Origin: Opitutales bacterium
GTDB lineage: Bacteria > Verrucomicrobiota > Verrucomicrobiia > Opitutales > Intestinicryptomonadaceae
Reading direction: 5' to 3'
Length of the DNA: 64,000 nt
NCBI GenBank assembly: GCA_015061945.1
Contig: SUVP01000005.1
Span: forward strand, 62,001 to 126,000
Below the pieces are notes generated by a model. The model was given only the letters and a program-made list of their open reading frames with translations, made no database searches and was not told the DNA's origin. Made by a program: the position numbers and the translations under genes. Each line of letters begins with the position of its first letter. Position 1 is the stretch's first letter. Below are positions 10,664 to 20,522 of the stretch, one piece after another.

Positions 10664-11497
10664 TTAATTTTTTTGCAAGTATTCTTTGTTGATTCTTGCG
10701 ATTTCAAAAGCGTTCTTTTGGTCGTCGCCTTGCTCGATAACATAGTAGTGGTCGAAGCCTTGTCTATCGAGTTCGGCAAGGATAGCTTTCATATCGAGAA
10801 CACCAGTGCCATAATTTACGCCAGCACTTTTGATGTCGTTAAAAGTCTTTTGGTCTTTTAAATGCAAAGCGAAGATTTTACCTTCGGCAACTTTGAGTGC
10901 GTAAACTGGGTCAACTCCCGAACGAGACCATGCTCCTGTTTCGGCACAAAAACCGATATATTTGTATTGGTCGACAATCTTGCGGACGACTTTAGGATCC
11001 CAATATGGTGTGTTCGAGCCACGTTGGTGGCAGTGAATTGCCATTTTTGCATTATATTTTTCGCAATATTTTTCCCAGAGCGGAAGCATATTTTCTCGTG
11101 ATTCGCTGACATACATATTTACGTCAAAGAACTTGCCGAACTCCATCAATTTTTGCAAGTCTGCCTCATCTGCAGGCGGACGGCAATAGATTGTGCAGAT
11201 TTTCATATTGTATTTTTTGAGCAGATTTTTCACATAGTTGCGTTGTTCTTGTGTCGCATAGTGATTAAAAAGTGCCTTGCCGAATTTTGTAGAAATTTTT
11301 TGAATCGGTGTTGTCTCGATTGTATCTATCCCGATTTTCGCAAGTCCGATAATCGATTCTTCGAGAGTGTAATCGTGGGTGGTCCACATTTGTACTGCAA
11401 TTTTGCGTGGAGCTTTTTGTGCCGATTTTTCTGTCGTGCAAGCTCCAACAAAAAGAGCAAATGCGAGTGTCAATATAAGTGATGTTATTTTCTTCAT
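10664..11497 (-). CDS. Sugar phosphate isomerase/epimerase-like TIM-barrel lipoprotein
   Basis: Lipobox-like 'LFVGAC'; 'AVQMWTTHDYTLEESIIGLAKIGIDTIET', 'LHLKDQ', 'GTGVLDMKAILAELDRQGFDHYYVIE' of the xylose-isomerase-like TIM barrel. Confidence 0.82.
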   Translation of the reverse strand: MKKITSLILTLAFALFVGACTTEKSAQKAPRKIAVQMWTTHDYTLEESIIGLAKIGIDTIETTPIQKISTKFGKALFNHYATQEQRNYVKNLLKKYNMKICTIYCRPPADEADLQKLMEFGKFFDVNMYVSESRENMLPLWEKYCEKYNAKMAIHCHQRGSNTPYWDPKVVRKIVDQYKYIGFCAETGAWSRSGVDPVYALKVAEGKIFALHLKDQKTFNDIKSAGVNYGTGVLDMKAILAELDRQGFDHYYVIEQGDDQKNAFEIARINKEYLQKN

Positions 11498-11616
11498 ATT
11501 TTTAATTGAGTTGTTTGTGTTAAAATTTGCTAAAGGATTTTTTAATCAAGTCAAATTTTAAACAAAGAAATATTTGATAATGGCAAAATAGTGCAAAGAT
11601 TTTTAATTTTGGATAC

Positions 11617-11648
11617 AAAAAAACCACAGATTGCTCTGTGGTTTTTTT
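11617..11648. terminator. Bidirectional intrinsic terminator (rpsA 3' end)
   Basis: AAACCACAGA-ttgc-TCTGTGGTTT with flanking A/T tracts. Confidence 0.82.
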
Positions 11649-11667
11649 GTCGAAAAGGATAAGGTAA

Positions 11668-13329
11668 TTATTCCTTTGTTGCTTCGTCCAAGAGATCTCC
11701 GAGTGATGTGAGGTCTTGGTCTTTGCGGATTTTTTCAAATGCTGCAACTTCTTCTGCGAGCTTTTCAGCGTCGTATTGAGCTGCCTTGATTGAGAGACCG
11801 ATACGGCGTTCGTCGCGATCAATCTTAACAACGCGTGCTGTAACTTCGTCGTTAACTTTGATGTGGTCTTTAATCTTTTCAACGTGATCTTCGCTGATTT
11901 GGCTGATGTGTACCAAACCGTCGATATCGTTTTGAAGTTCGATGAATGCACCGTAGTTTGTAATCTTGCTGACCTTACCTTTAACCAAGTCGCCAATCTT
12001 GAAGAGCGAGTCGATTTCTTCCCATGGGTCAACTGAGAGTTGTTTGAGACCGAGAGAAATGCGTTGATTTTCTGGGTCAACAACCAATACGATAGCGTCA
12101 ACTTCATCACCCTTCTTGAGCATTTCTGTTGGGTGATTGATTTTGCGTGTCCAGCTCATATCCGAGACGTGAACCATACCGTCGATACCTTCTTCGAGTT
12201 CTACGAATGCACCATAAGTTGTGAGGTTGCGAACCTTGCCACGAACGTGTGCACCAACTGGATAGTTGTGTACAGCCATTTCCCATGGATTTTCTTCGAG
12301 CTGACGCAAGCCGAGAGAAATCTTCTGGTCTTCCTTAGCGATGTTGAGAACGATAGCTTCAACTTCGTCGCCAACCTTGAGAACTTCAGATGGCTTTGTG
12401 ATGCGTTTTGTCCACGAGAATTCTGTGATGTGTACCAAACCTTCAACACCTTCTTCGAGTTCGATAAATGCACCATAGTTAACGAGGTTAACAACCTTAC
12501 CACGAACACGTGCACCAACTGGGTATTTGCGTTCGATATTTTCCCATGGATTTGAAGTTGTTTGTTTCAAGCCGAGAGATACACGTTCGCGTTCTGAATC
12601 GACTTCGATAATCATAACAGAAACTTCTTCGCCAACCTTTACCATTTCGCTTGGGTGCGAGATTCTGCCCCAGCTCATATCAGTAATGTGCAAGAGACCG
12701 TCGAGACCGTCGAGATCGATAAATGCACCGTAGTCTGTGATATTCTTTACAACGCCTCTGCGTACATCGCCAGGTTTAACTTCAGAGAGAAGCTTACGGC
12801 GTTTTTCTGTGCGTTGTTCTTCGATGAGTTCACGACGTGAAACAACGATATTCTTGCGTTCTGCGTTAATCTTAACAACTTTGAAGTCGTAAGTTTGACC
12901 AACGTATTGATCCAAATTCTTTGGTGGTTGAACGTCGATTTGCGAAGCTGGGAGGAACGAGTCAACACCGATGCTGACGATAAGACCACCTTTAACCTTT
13001 GCCTTGACACGTCCTGGGAGGATTGCACCTTCTTGGCAGTTCGAGAGAATTTCTTCCCAGTTCTTCTTTTGCTGAGCCTTGTCGTAGGAAATTACAGGGT
13101 TTCCTTCGCGGTCTTCGAGCTTTTCGAGCAGAACTTCAATTTCTTGACCTACTTGTACGTCGTTAATATCGATAAATTCGTTAACCGATACAACACCTTC
13201 GCTTTTTCCGCCGATGTCAACTACAACTTCGTTTTGACGAATTTCGATGATTTTGCCCTTGATGATAGAGCCTTGTTTGAGTTCTGCAAAACTGCTGTTT
13301 GCGAGCAGTTCTTCCATTATATTGTTCAT
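11668..13329 (-). CDS. rpsA: 30S ribosomal protein S1
   Basis: Six S1 repeats visible, e.g. 'VRRGVVKNITDYGAFIDLDGLDGLLHITDMSW', 'VRGKVVNLVNYGAFIELEEGVEGLVHITEFSW'. Confidence 0.96.
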   Translation of the reverse strand: MNNIMEELLANSSFAELKQGSIIKGKIIEIRQNEVVVDIGGKSEGVVSVNEFIDINDVQVGQEIEVLLEKLEDREGNPVISYDKAQQKKNWEEILSNCQEGAILPGRVKAKVKGGLIVSIGVDSFLPASQIDVQPPKNLDQYVGQTYDFKVVKINAERKNIVVSRRELIEEQRTEKRRKLLSEVKPGDVRRGVVKNITDYGAFIDLDGLDGLLHITDMSWGRISHPSEMVKVGEEVSVMIIEVDSERERVSLGLKQTTSNPWENIERKYPVGARVRGKVVNLVNYGAFIELEEGVEGLVHITEFSWTKRITKPSEVLKVGDEVEAIVLNIAKEDQKISLGLRQLEENPWEMAVHNYPVGAHVRGKVRNLTTYGAFVELEEGIDGMVHVSDMSWTRKINHPTEMLKKGDEVDAIVLVVDPENQRISLGLKQLSVDPWEEIDSLFKIGDLVKGKVSKITNYGAFIELQNDIDGLVHISQISEDHVEKIKDHIKVNDEVTARVVKIDRDERRIGLSIKAAQYDAEKLAEEVAAFEKIRKDQDLTSLGDLLDEATKE

Positions 13330-13596
13330 TGTTATCCTTGATACGTTCCGGATGGAACGGGGTTTGAGTTATTGTTTTAGTCATCGAGTCCACAACCGTT
13401 GTGGTCGACAATCTAAATATAAAGAATCCAACGCTAACAGAATCGTATTTTCACGCAAGCACTTTTTTCAACTTTTTAAAATTTTTTTCACAGATTTTTA
13501 GAAAGGTTTTTTTGCTTTTTTAGATGAATAATTTTTTTGTGCTTGCTATTTATCGAAGAAAAATTTAACGATTTTCAGAAACACAAGAGAATAGAT

Positions 13597-14616
13597 ATGA
13601 CTAAAAAATTATCAATTATTGCAGTCGCTTCTGCGATGTCGGTATTTGCAACAAACGTATACTCGGCAATGGTAGAAATCGACAATATGAAAACGCGTCC
13701 AGTTGTCCAAGTTGAGACAAAGACACTCAAAGATGAAGCTCCAAGCTATCTGCCAGCAGGTAAAAAGTGGAAACTTGTTTGGCATGACGAATTTAATGGC
13801 AAGGAAATTGACAAGACAAAATGGATGTGTCGTGAATCGTTTTGGGGGCAAGATTTCCCCGCATTTGCACACAATTTTGAAGGCGTCGAGATGACAGGCA
13901 AAACTGTCCGTTTACACTTGCTCCGCAAGGGTAATGACTTCTGCTCGCCACACTTGCAAACAGGTTCGCTCACTTACGATTTACCAAAAGATTCAAAGGG
14001 CTTCTGGCCTTTCGGAAAGTTGCGTAAGCCATTGTTTATGCACAAGTACGGATATTATGAAATACGTTGCAAACAACCAAAATCTGGTGGTTGGCACTCG
14101 GCTTTTTGGCTTCAAGCTCCAGGAATTGGCTCGAATCCAGACCCATCAATTTGTGGCGTAGAAACCGATATTATGGAAAATTATCGTCAACATAAAGACG
14201 GAAAAATCGTCGGCGGAAACGGCTGGGGCGGATACGGCAGAGATTCAAAATGGTTCGGACACTTTGCATGGCACTATGAAGCCGATAAGGACGGTTGGTG
14301 CTACTATGGTGTCGATTGGTCGCCAAAGGGATATACTTTCTATGCAAATGGCAAGAAAATTGGCGAACAAAACGCACCAGTATCTAATATCGAACAGTTT
14401 GTGTTGGTATCGACAGAGCCGGCTGGGTACCGCAGAGTTGGCAATGACGGCGGACTTTCGGCAGGTCGTCGCACATGGGGTAAGCCCGACCCAAAATTGT
14501 TCGAGGCAGTCTTGCCCGACTTTTTTGAAGTCGACTTCGTCCGTGTTTACGATGAAGTTCCTCAATATGTAAAGCCCGCAAAAAAGCGAATCAAACATCA
14601 CAAAAAAATTAAGTAA
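13597..14616 (+). CDS. Secreted glycoside hydrolase family 16-like protein
   Basis: Signal peptide; 'KLVWHDEFNGKEIDKTKW', 'YGYYEIRCKQP', catalytic-type motif 'ETDIMEN', 'YGVDWSPKGYTFYANGK'. Confidence 0.88.
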   Translation: MTKKLSIIAVASAMSVFATNVYSAMVEIDNMKTRPVVQVETKTLKDEAPSYLPAGKKWKLVWHDEFNGKEIDKTKWMCRESFWGQDFPAFAHNFEGVEMTGKTVRLHLLRKGNDFCSPHLQTGSLTYDLPKDSKGFWPFGKLRKPLFMHKYGYYEIRCKQPKSGGWHSAFWLQAPGIGSNPDPSICGVETDIMENYRQHKDGKIVGGNGWGGYGRDSKWFGHFAWHYEADKDGWCYYGVDWSPKGYTFYANGKKIGEQNAPVSNIEQFVLVSTEPAGYRRVGNDGGLSAGRRTWGKPDPKLFEAVLPDFFEVDFVRVYDEVPQYVKPAKKRIKHHKKIK

Positions 14617-14627
14617 AAACAAAACTT

Positions 14628-14657
14628 AAAAGCGTTCCATTACGGGACGCTTTTTTT
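14628..14657 (+). terminator. Intrinsic terminator after the GH16 gene
   Basis: AAAGCGTtCC-attac-GGgACGCTTT followed by a T-tract. Confidence 0.75.
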
Positions 14658-14685
14658 ATTTCTACATCTTTAATTTTTTAGGATA

Positions 14686-15048
14686 TTAGTGTGGGGCAAG
14701 GAATGCAAAGGCTTCCAAATTTCGCAAAATTGTATAGATTACAAAAATTATCAGGATTGCCCAAGGGATAAATCGGAATCTAAATAGTGCTGGGAAAATC
14801 GCCATAAGTGGAAGTATCGGCAAGAAAATTACTGTCATAACATTTTGCGATATCGCTTCTTTTAGATTTCCATGAACGAGTGCGTGCAAGGCACGGAGCG
14901 TCCCACAGCCAGGGCAGTACAAGTCTGTGATTGCGTTTGTCGGGCAAGGTGGAAAAATAGAATCTGTATTAGGATTGAAAAAGTAAACTGCACACAACAT
15001 AACAGCCAGTCCACCAAAAATAACAATATTAAAGAGTTTGTCGGACAT
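14686..15048 (-). CDS. DUF2752-type small membrane protein
   Basis: 'FPPCPTNAITDLYCPGCGTLRALHALVHGNLKEAI' matches the CPxHxxTGxxCPGCGxxRAxxxLxxG pattern; start set at ATG 15048. Confidence 0.78.
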   Translation of the reverse strand: MSDKLFNIVIFGGLAVMLCAVYFFNPNTDSIFPPCPTNAITDLYCPGCGTLRALHALVHGNLKEAISQNVMTVIFLPILPLMAIFPALFRFRFIPWAILIIFVIYTILRNLEAFAFLAPH

Positions 15049-15340
15049 CAGCGTTGTGTGAATTGTTGGATATCGGTGCGAGCTTTTCGAGTGTGAAAAC
15101 AACGCACCACCAAATTATTGCGACATTGAGTATAGTCGATGGGATAAGCCCCCACAACGCCCACTTGCGTGCGATTTTTGCTTCTTTTTGTGCGGTCGAG
15201 TTATCGCCAACAGAATACGCTTTTAGCGATTTTGAACTGTTGCGAAGTCCCAAAAGAGCAAAATAATTTCCAAGCACAAAAAACGACAGCATACAAAGTT
15301 TACTGCCGTCGTCAAAAAGTTTATTTTGCGAATTATCCAT
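15029..15340 (-). CDS. Divergent CD225/dispanin-like membrane protein
   Basis: Two hydrophobic segments with intervening 'AYSVGDNSTAQKEAKIARKWALWGL'; ATG overlaps the preceding stop (TAATG). Confidence 0.55.
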   Translation of the reverse strand: MDNSQNKLFDDGSKLCMLSFFVLGNYFALLGLRNSSKSLKAYSVGDNSTAQKEAKIARKWALWGLIPSTILNVAIIWWCVVFTLEKLAPISNNSHNADVRQTL

Positions 15341-15576
15341 TAGTAAAAAATCCACGTTCCTATGCCGATAACCAGTCCGACAATCATCGCCCAAATTGCC
15401 CAAAAGCGTGCTTTTTCTTTTGCCATCATCGCTTTTGCGGGATTATCGAGTGCGGTATATGTTTCGTATTTACCTGAATAAATTATGGATATTACACCTA
15501 ATGGTGGGCAACAAAAAATTGTCGCCAAAATTCCGAAAATTAGTGTTTTTGATACTCTTTTATTTTTATCTGCCAT
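15340..15576 (-). CDS. CD225/dispanin family membrane protein
   Basis: 'LIFGILATIFCCPPLGVISIIYSGKYETYTALDNPAKAMMAKEKARFWA' dispanin signature. Confidence 0.78.
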   Translation of the reverse strand: MADKNKRVSKTLIFGILATIFCCPPLGVISIIYSGKYETYTALDNPAKAMMAKEKARFWAIWAMIVGLVIGIGTWIFY

Positions 15577-15578
15577 AA

Positions 15579-15857
15579 TTATATTGCAACCCCTACTAAC
15601 CCAAGTATGAAATAGAAAATAAAGCCGATTACATTTAGTGCGATGCCAATCCAAAGCGATAGCATACCCCAATATTTTGCCTTTTCAGACGCAACCTGTG
15701 CGACAGAATAGTTCCCTGATGCCATCGCAGAGTTTACTTGTATCGCATAAATAATCGACACAATTCCCAATGGCAGACAGCAAAACAAAGTTGTCAGCAC
15801 GCCAAGCAATAAATGATTTTGGATATTAGGTATGGTAGATTGAAAGTTGTTTTCCAT
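15579..15857 (-). CDS. CD225/dispanin family membrane protein
   Basis: 'LLLGVLTTLFCCLPLGIVSIIYAIQVNSAMASGNYSVAQVASEKAKYWGMLS' is a textbook CD225 domain. Confidence 0.85.
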   Translation of the reverse strand: MENNFQSTIPNIQNHLLLGVLTTLFCCLPLGIVSIIYAIQVNSAMASGNYSVAQVASEKAKYWGMLSLWIGIALNVIGFIFYFILGLVGVAI

Positions 15858-16020
15858 AAATTTTATTTCGGATAAATAATGAATCTCTTTAACGCCACAA
15901 TTATCATATTTATGGTGATTACAATCAAGCAAAAATTCAAAAATTATTGACTTCATAATGTCGAAAAGAGACAATATTGAACTTATCGTAATTATGCGAT
16001 TTATATGAGGAAATAAGAAT

Positions 16021-18870
16021 ATGAAAAAAATACTTGTTATTATGGGGATAATTTTGATGCAGACGTTGGTCCTTGTTTCTGCACCGAAAAAGCAAAAAGC
16101 AAAATATGAATATGTGTATGCCGATTTGACAAAATTTGCCAATACATCTCTTGTTGAATCTTCGCTTCCACTTCAAAAATTTTCTCTCGACGGAAAGTTT
16201 AAGAAGTTCAAAGGAATGCGATTTAAAACTGTCAATGCTGAAGAAAACGGGGGTAGAGGCGTACTTACATTTAATGGGCAGGTCAATAGTATTGCTATTC
16301 CACTTCCGAAAAACAATATCAAAGGTCCGTTTACTTTCTATATGTTGTTTAACGTTGAAACAAATGGCGTTAAACCATCTGAAAAAAATCAGTTAAATAT
16401 TTCTCTTTATGGAAAAGAAAACGAACGTGGCGGAACTGCGTACCCAAAAGCATTCACTGATATTGGCGATATTGAAAAGAATACGGTAGACGGCAAGACA
16501 TCTATCGTTGCGCATTGCGACGACTCTAAATCGAAAAAAGGCTATGTATATATGTATGCAAAGCAAATTCATGGTGGACAAACAAGAATGAATCCGTCGT
16601 ACATTCGTATTAGTTCCGTAGGCAATCTGAAGATAAATATTTATGCTATTACACTCTCGACGAGAAATGTTGATTTTACTCCAAACTACGATTTTTCGAA
16701 AGAAAGTTGGAAGCCAATCAATATAAAAGATACTATGCTTGTCGAAGGCTCAATCTTGGACGTTTCCAAAGATATGGGCGAAAAGCCAGCAGGCAAATAT
16801 GGTCGTGTTGTTGTAAGAAATGGACACTTTGAATTTGAAAATAGACCAAATCAAAGAGTGAAATTTAAGTCGACAAATTGGCGTCCAGCATCGCAATTCG
16901 AATATCAATTTAAGGATAAAAAGAATATCGATAAGCTCATTGGTAATGCTCGTGCGCGAGGCTATAATATGATAAGATGGCGTTTGTCGCACGATAAGCT
17001 TACTTCTATTGTTGCTCCGTACACATTCAGCGACTATGATATGGATAGATACGACTATTTCCTTTACGTTTGTGGTCGTGAGGGTATTTATTCGCACCTT
17101 ATGATTTCAAGCCACTTGTTCGGTGGTGTTGGCGAAACGTGGGCACAACGTTTCGATTTGAAAATTAAGTTGCTCTTTGGTGACAAAGAAACTCGCGAAA
17201 GTTGGCGAAAAATGGCACATGCAGTGCTCAATCACGTCAACCCATATACTGGACTTGCCTGGAAAGACGACCCTTCTATCGCCACAACCGAATACTTCAA
17301 CGAGCTCGATACAATTTATCCGCTCTCATCTGCATTTTTGCCAAAGGGCAATAAGTTCACAAATAATTATCTCAGAAAACGCTTCAAAGAAAAGTATGGG
17401 ACAATCGATAAGCTCAATGCTTCGTGGGGTACTAATTTTAAAGCATTTGAAGAAATCAATATGATTAGTCAGCACGAAATTTTTGCTCGAGCAGATAAAG
17501 ATATTTCAGACATCTTAAGAGAATGTTCTCGCGACTTGCAGAAATTCTTTGAAAAAGTTATCAAAGAAGAAATCGGTTTTAAAGCTCCAGTGTTCCAACA
17601 CAACTGTGGTATGCGTATGGACGTGTTCCAATCGAGCTTTGAAATGGGCGATTTTATGGCACAAAATACATACGCTGCCCCGCAAACTGGTTTGATGAAA
17701 CCAGGTGGAACATCTGACCAACGAGACTGGCTTTCAGAGGAGCTTTTCGGACACTGGTTCTTGTATGGAGTTATGAAGCGTGTTGCAGGTATGCCTTTTG
17801 CAATTACAGAATTCCAACATCGCCACTGGAATCCATATAAGCATCAAGCAGGGGTATTTTATCCAGCATATGCAGGGTTCCATGATTATGATATGCTCAC
17901 AGTTCACGATATGGCGATATATCCACCATACAAACGCAACGTAGGGCTTTGCAATTTTGGTGTGTTTAATTCACCAGTGTTCCGTGCAAATGAATTCCTC
18001 AACTATTGCTTGTTCTTCCGTGGTGACGTAACACCAGCAAAACACAGGGTTGAAGTTGAATTTAGCGAAGACTATATGAAAAATTCAAAATATTCTGGTC
18101 GTTGTATGGCGTTTGAACAGGCTAAGACTGCTTTCTTGACTGGTTTTGGTCCACGTTTTACGGGGCTTTCAAAGCCAATGCCAAAGGCAAAACCAGCTGA
18201 TATAGTTTTCCAACCAGACGGATACGGTGGTGTTGTGATGTACTCAAATAGGGAACATCCAAAGTTCCCTGGGGTTGACTCAAAGATGAAAATTTATGAT
18301 GTCGAAAAAATACTTCGAGAAAAATCAATTCTGCCAAAGGAAAATATCTCGGACACAAAGAACGGAGTGTATCAAACCGATACAGGCGAAATTGAAATGC
18401 GTTTAAAAGAGGGCTTTGTAAAGGTCTGCACTCCTCGAACAGAAGCTGTTTCGTTAAAGCCTGCAAATAAAAATGAGAAAGTTGGAAATCTTGTTGTAAA
18501 GTCGGTTGATGTGCCGTCGGCAGTTGCGATATGTTCAATGGACGGCAATGAAATTGCAAAGAGTGGTAAGCTTGTAATGATTGTCAATACTGACAATATC
18601 TCGAGTGGCTTTAAAGTCAGCGCAGATAGAAGTATAATAAAAGATAAAGGTGGTTTGCCTGTGCTTGTTCGCACAATAAAACTTTCTGCTGAACTCAAGC
18701 TCGACCCATCAAAACAGTTTGAAGTTTACGCTCTCAATATGCTGGGCGAACGTTTGCAGAAGCTCGAATTCCCAGTAGAAAACGGAGTGATGAAAATTGA
18801 GCTCGATACTGCAAAGCTTGAAAAAGAGCCGTCTGTATTCTATGAAATAATCGAAGTTGCGAAGAACTAA
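16021..18870 (+). CDS. Large secreted clan GH-A-like glycoside hydrolase
   Basis: Signal peptide; TIM-barrel pattern 'GYNMIRWRLSHD', candidate acid/base 'FNELD', candidate nucleophile 'FAITEFQH'; paralog of 30100..33390. Confidence 0.7.
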   Translation: MKKILVIMGIILMQTLVLVSAPKKQKAKYEYVYADLTKFANTSLVESSLPLQKFSLDGKFKKFKGMRFKTVNAEENGGRGVLTFNGQVNSIAIPLPKNNIKGPFTFYMLFNVETNGVKPSEKNQLNISLYGKENERGGTAYPKAFTDIGDIEKNTVDGKTSIVAHCDDSKSKKGYVYMYAKQIHGGQTRMNPSYIRISSVGNLKINIYAITLSTRNVDFTPNYDFSKESWKPINIKDTMLVEGSILDVSKDMGEKPAGKYGRVVVRNGHFEFENRPNQRVKFKSTNWRPASQFEYQFKDKKNIDKLIGNARARGYNMIRWRLSHDKLTSIVAPYTFSDYDMDRYDYFLYVCGREGIYSHLMISSHLFGGVGETWAQRFDLKIKLLFGDKETRESWRKMAHAVLNHVNPYTGLAWKDDPSIATTEYFNELDTIYPLSSAFLPKGNKFTNNYLRKRFKEKYGTIDKLNASWGTNFKAFEEINMISQHEIFARADKDISDILRECSRDLQKFFEKVIKEEIGFKAPVFQHNCGMRMDVFQSSFEMGDFMAQNTYAAPQTGLMKPGGTSDQRDWLSEELFGHWFLYGVMKRVAGMPFAITEFQHRHWNPYKHQAGVFYPAYAGFHDYDMLTVHDMAIYPPYKRNVGLCNFGVFNSPVFRANEFLNYCLFFRGDVTPAKHRVEVEFSEDYMKNSKYSGRCMAFEQAKTAFLTGFGPRFTGLSKPMPKAKPADIVFQPDGYGGVVMYSNREHPKFPGVDSKMKIYDVEKILREKSILPKENISDTKNGVYQTDTGEIEMRLKEGFVKVCTPRTEAVSLKPANKNEKVGNLVVKSVDVPSAVAICSMDGNEIAKSGKLVMIVNTDNISSGFKVSADRSIIKDKGGLPVLVRTIKLSAELKLDPSKQFEVYALNMLGERLQKLEFPVENGVMKIELDTAKLEKEPSVFYEIIEVAKN

Positions 18871-18908
18871 GTTTACAAGATAACTTTTCTTAACTGATAA
18901 AAACAAAA

Positions 18909-18939
18909 AAATGCGATGTAAAATTACATCGCATTTTTT
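18909..18939. terminator. Bidirectional intrinsic terminator
   Basis: ATGCGATGTaa/TTACATCGCAT with flanking A/T tracts. Confidence 0.8.
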
Positions 18940-18956
18940 GTGGGTTGTGTTGTGTA

Positions 18957-20372
18957 TTACAACATAACTTTTGATGGGAGGAACTCGCTTCTGTAGTCGT
19001 ACAAACTACGGATATGTGCGTTTGCTTCTGGGCAGTTGATGAATTCCATTTTGCGTGGGCTGTATGCCAACTCTTGATTTGGGAAGTTGATTGAAATCAT
19101 CGAGAGCAAGCACATTTCTGTGAATGGTGCTGCATAATCGAAGTTTCCTGGAGGATTCTTACCTTCCTTACAAGCGTATGCCCATTCAAGATGTGCATTG
19201 CCTTCGTACTTCGAGCGTGGAATCGACTTCTTTGGTAGTGCATTTGCTTTCAACAAATCACGCATTCTGCTTCTTGGGTAAACCATTGTGTTGAGTCCGT
19301 ACTCATTTGTAATGATTGTTTCCTTTGTGCCGACGATGAATGTCCAGTTAGCGTTCTTCCAAGTGTCTCTCGATTCTGCTTTGAGAATTTCAGGGTCAAC
19401 TCTTTCGATTGCCTTTGGACGCTTGTTTGCGTCTGACCAGTGGACTCTGATTTTTCCGTCGAGACCGCATGGGTTATTGAAAAGCATTTCTACTTTTGAT
19501 TCTGCCGGCCAGTCGTAATCTGTAAATGGTGTCGACCAACCTTTAATTCTCGATGGGCAACCGAGATTAAATGCAGAGTATGGGACGTCGAAGAAGTGGC
19601 AAGCCATATCGCCAGCAGCACCTGTACCAAAATTACGCAAGCCTCTCCAGTTGAATGGAACTACCTTTGACGAGTATGGTGTGTATGGTGCTACACCAAG
19701 CCACAAATTGTAGTCAAGCTCGCTTGGGATTTTTTCAGGTTCAGGATATTGCAATCCACCTTGAGGCCAAATTGGGCGATTAGTCCACATATAGATGTCT
19801 TTAATTTGACCAATGATACCAGCGTCGTACCATTCTCTGATAAGTCTCCAACCTTCGTTAGTATGGCCTTGATTGCCCATTTGAGTGATAACGCCGGCTT
19901 CTTTTGCCAAGCGTTTCAATTCGTTAGCTTCCCAAATTGTGCGTGTGAGTGGTTTTTGGCAGAAGACGTGTTTGCCTTTAGCTATTGCCCATGCAGCGAT
20001 TGGATAGTGCATATGGTCTGGTGTCGAGATGACAACAGCGTCGATTTGCTTATCCATTTTGTCGAGCATAACGCGATAGTCGCGGAAGCGTGCAACGTTT
20101 GGATATTTCTTGTATACAACAGCCGCACTCTTGTATCCGCTCCATGGTTTGATAGGAGTATCGTCCATAACGTCGCAGAATGCGACGAGGTTTACGGCAC
20201 GCATATCTTTTTCAAAATTATTGATAGCTTGATGACCAATACCACCAACGCCGACGAGTGCTACATTAAGTTTATCGTTTGCACCAAAAACTTTTTGAGT
20301 TTGGCATGATGGCAAGAACATCAACGAGCTTAATGCTGTTGTGCCTTTGATGAATTCACGTCTTTTCAACAT
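18957..20372 (-). CDS. Tat-exported Gfo/Idh/MocA-family oxidoreductase
   Basis: 'MLKRREFIKGTTALSSLMF' twin-arginine-type signal; 'LNVALVGVGGIGHQAI', 'DAVVISTPDHMHYPIAAWAIAKGKHVFCQKPLTRT'. Confidence 0.92.
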   Translation of the reverse strand: MLKRREFIKGTTALSSLMFLPSCQTQKVFGANDKLNVALVGVGGIGHQAINNFEKDMRAVNLVAFCDVMDDTPIKPWSGYKSAAVVYKKYPNVARFRDYRVMLDKMDKQIDAVVISTPDHMHYPIAAWAIAKGKHVFCQKPLTRTIWEANELKRLAKEAGVITQMGNQGHTNEGWRLIREWYDAGIIGQIKDIYMWTNRPIWPQGGLQYPEPEKIPSELDYNLWLGVAPYTPYSSKVVPFNWRGLRNFGTGAAGDMACHFFDVPYSAFNLGCPSRIKGWSTPFTDYDWPAESKVEMLFNNPCGLDGKIRVHWSDANKRPKAIERVDPEILKAESRDTWKNANWTFIVGTKETIITNEYGLNTMVYPRSRMRDLLKANALPKKSIPRSKYEGNAHLEWAYACKEGKNPPGNFDYAAPFTEMCLLSMISINFPNQELAYSPRKMEFINCPEANAHIRSLYDYRSEFLPSKVML

Positions 20373-20478
20373 ATATTATCCTTTAATGAGATTTTGAGAT
20401 TAAGCACTGAAAGTCAGTCTTTATTCAAATAGCAAGTAAAATAACTTCCCAAAATTAGTCAACCATAGAAACAAAAAA

Positions 20479-20505
20479 ATCGACGCCAACCTGACGTCGA
20501 TTCGA
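20479..20505 (-). terminator. Intrinsic terminator for the thioredoxin-like gene
   Basis: Minus strand ATCGACG...CGTCGAT followed by T7. Confidence 0.6.
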
Positions 20506-20522
20506 TGAAAATCTTTAAATTT

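Noticed and set aside
19749-20309. 186-aa + strand ORF antisense to the Gfo/Idh/MocA gene
   Set aside because: Shadow of a highly conserved oxidoreductase reading frame.
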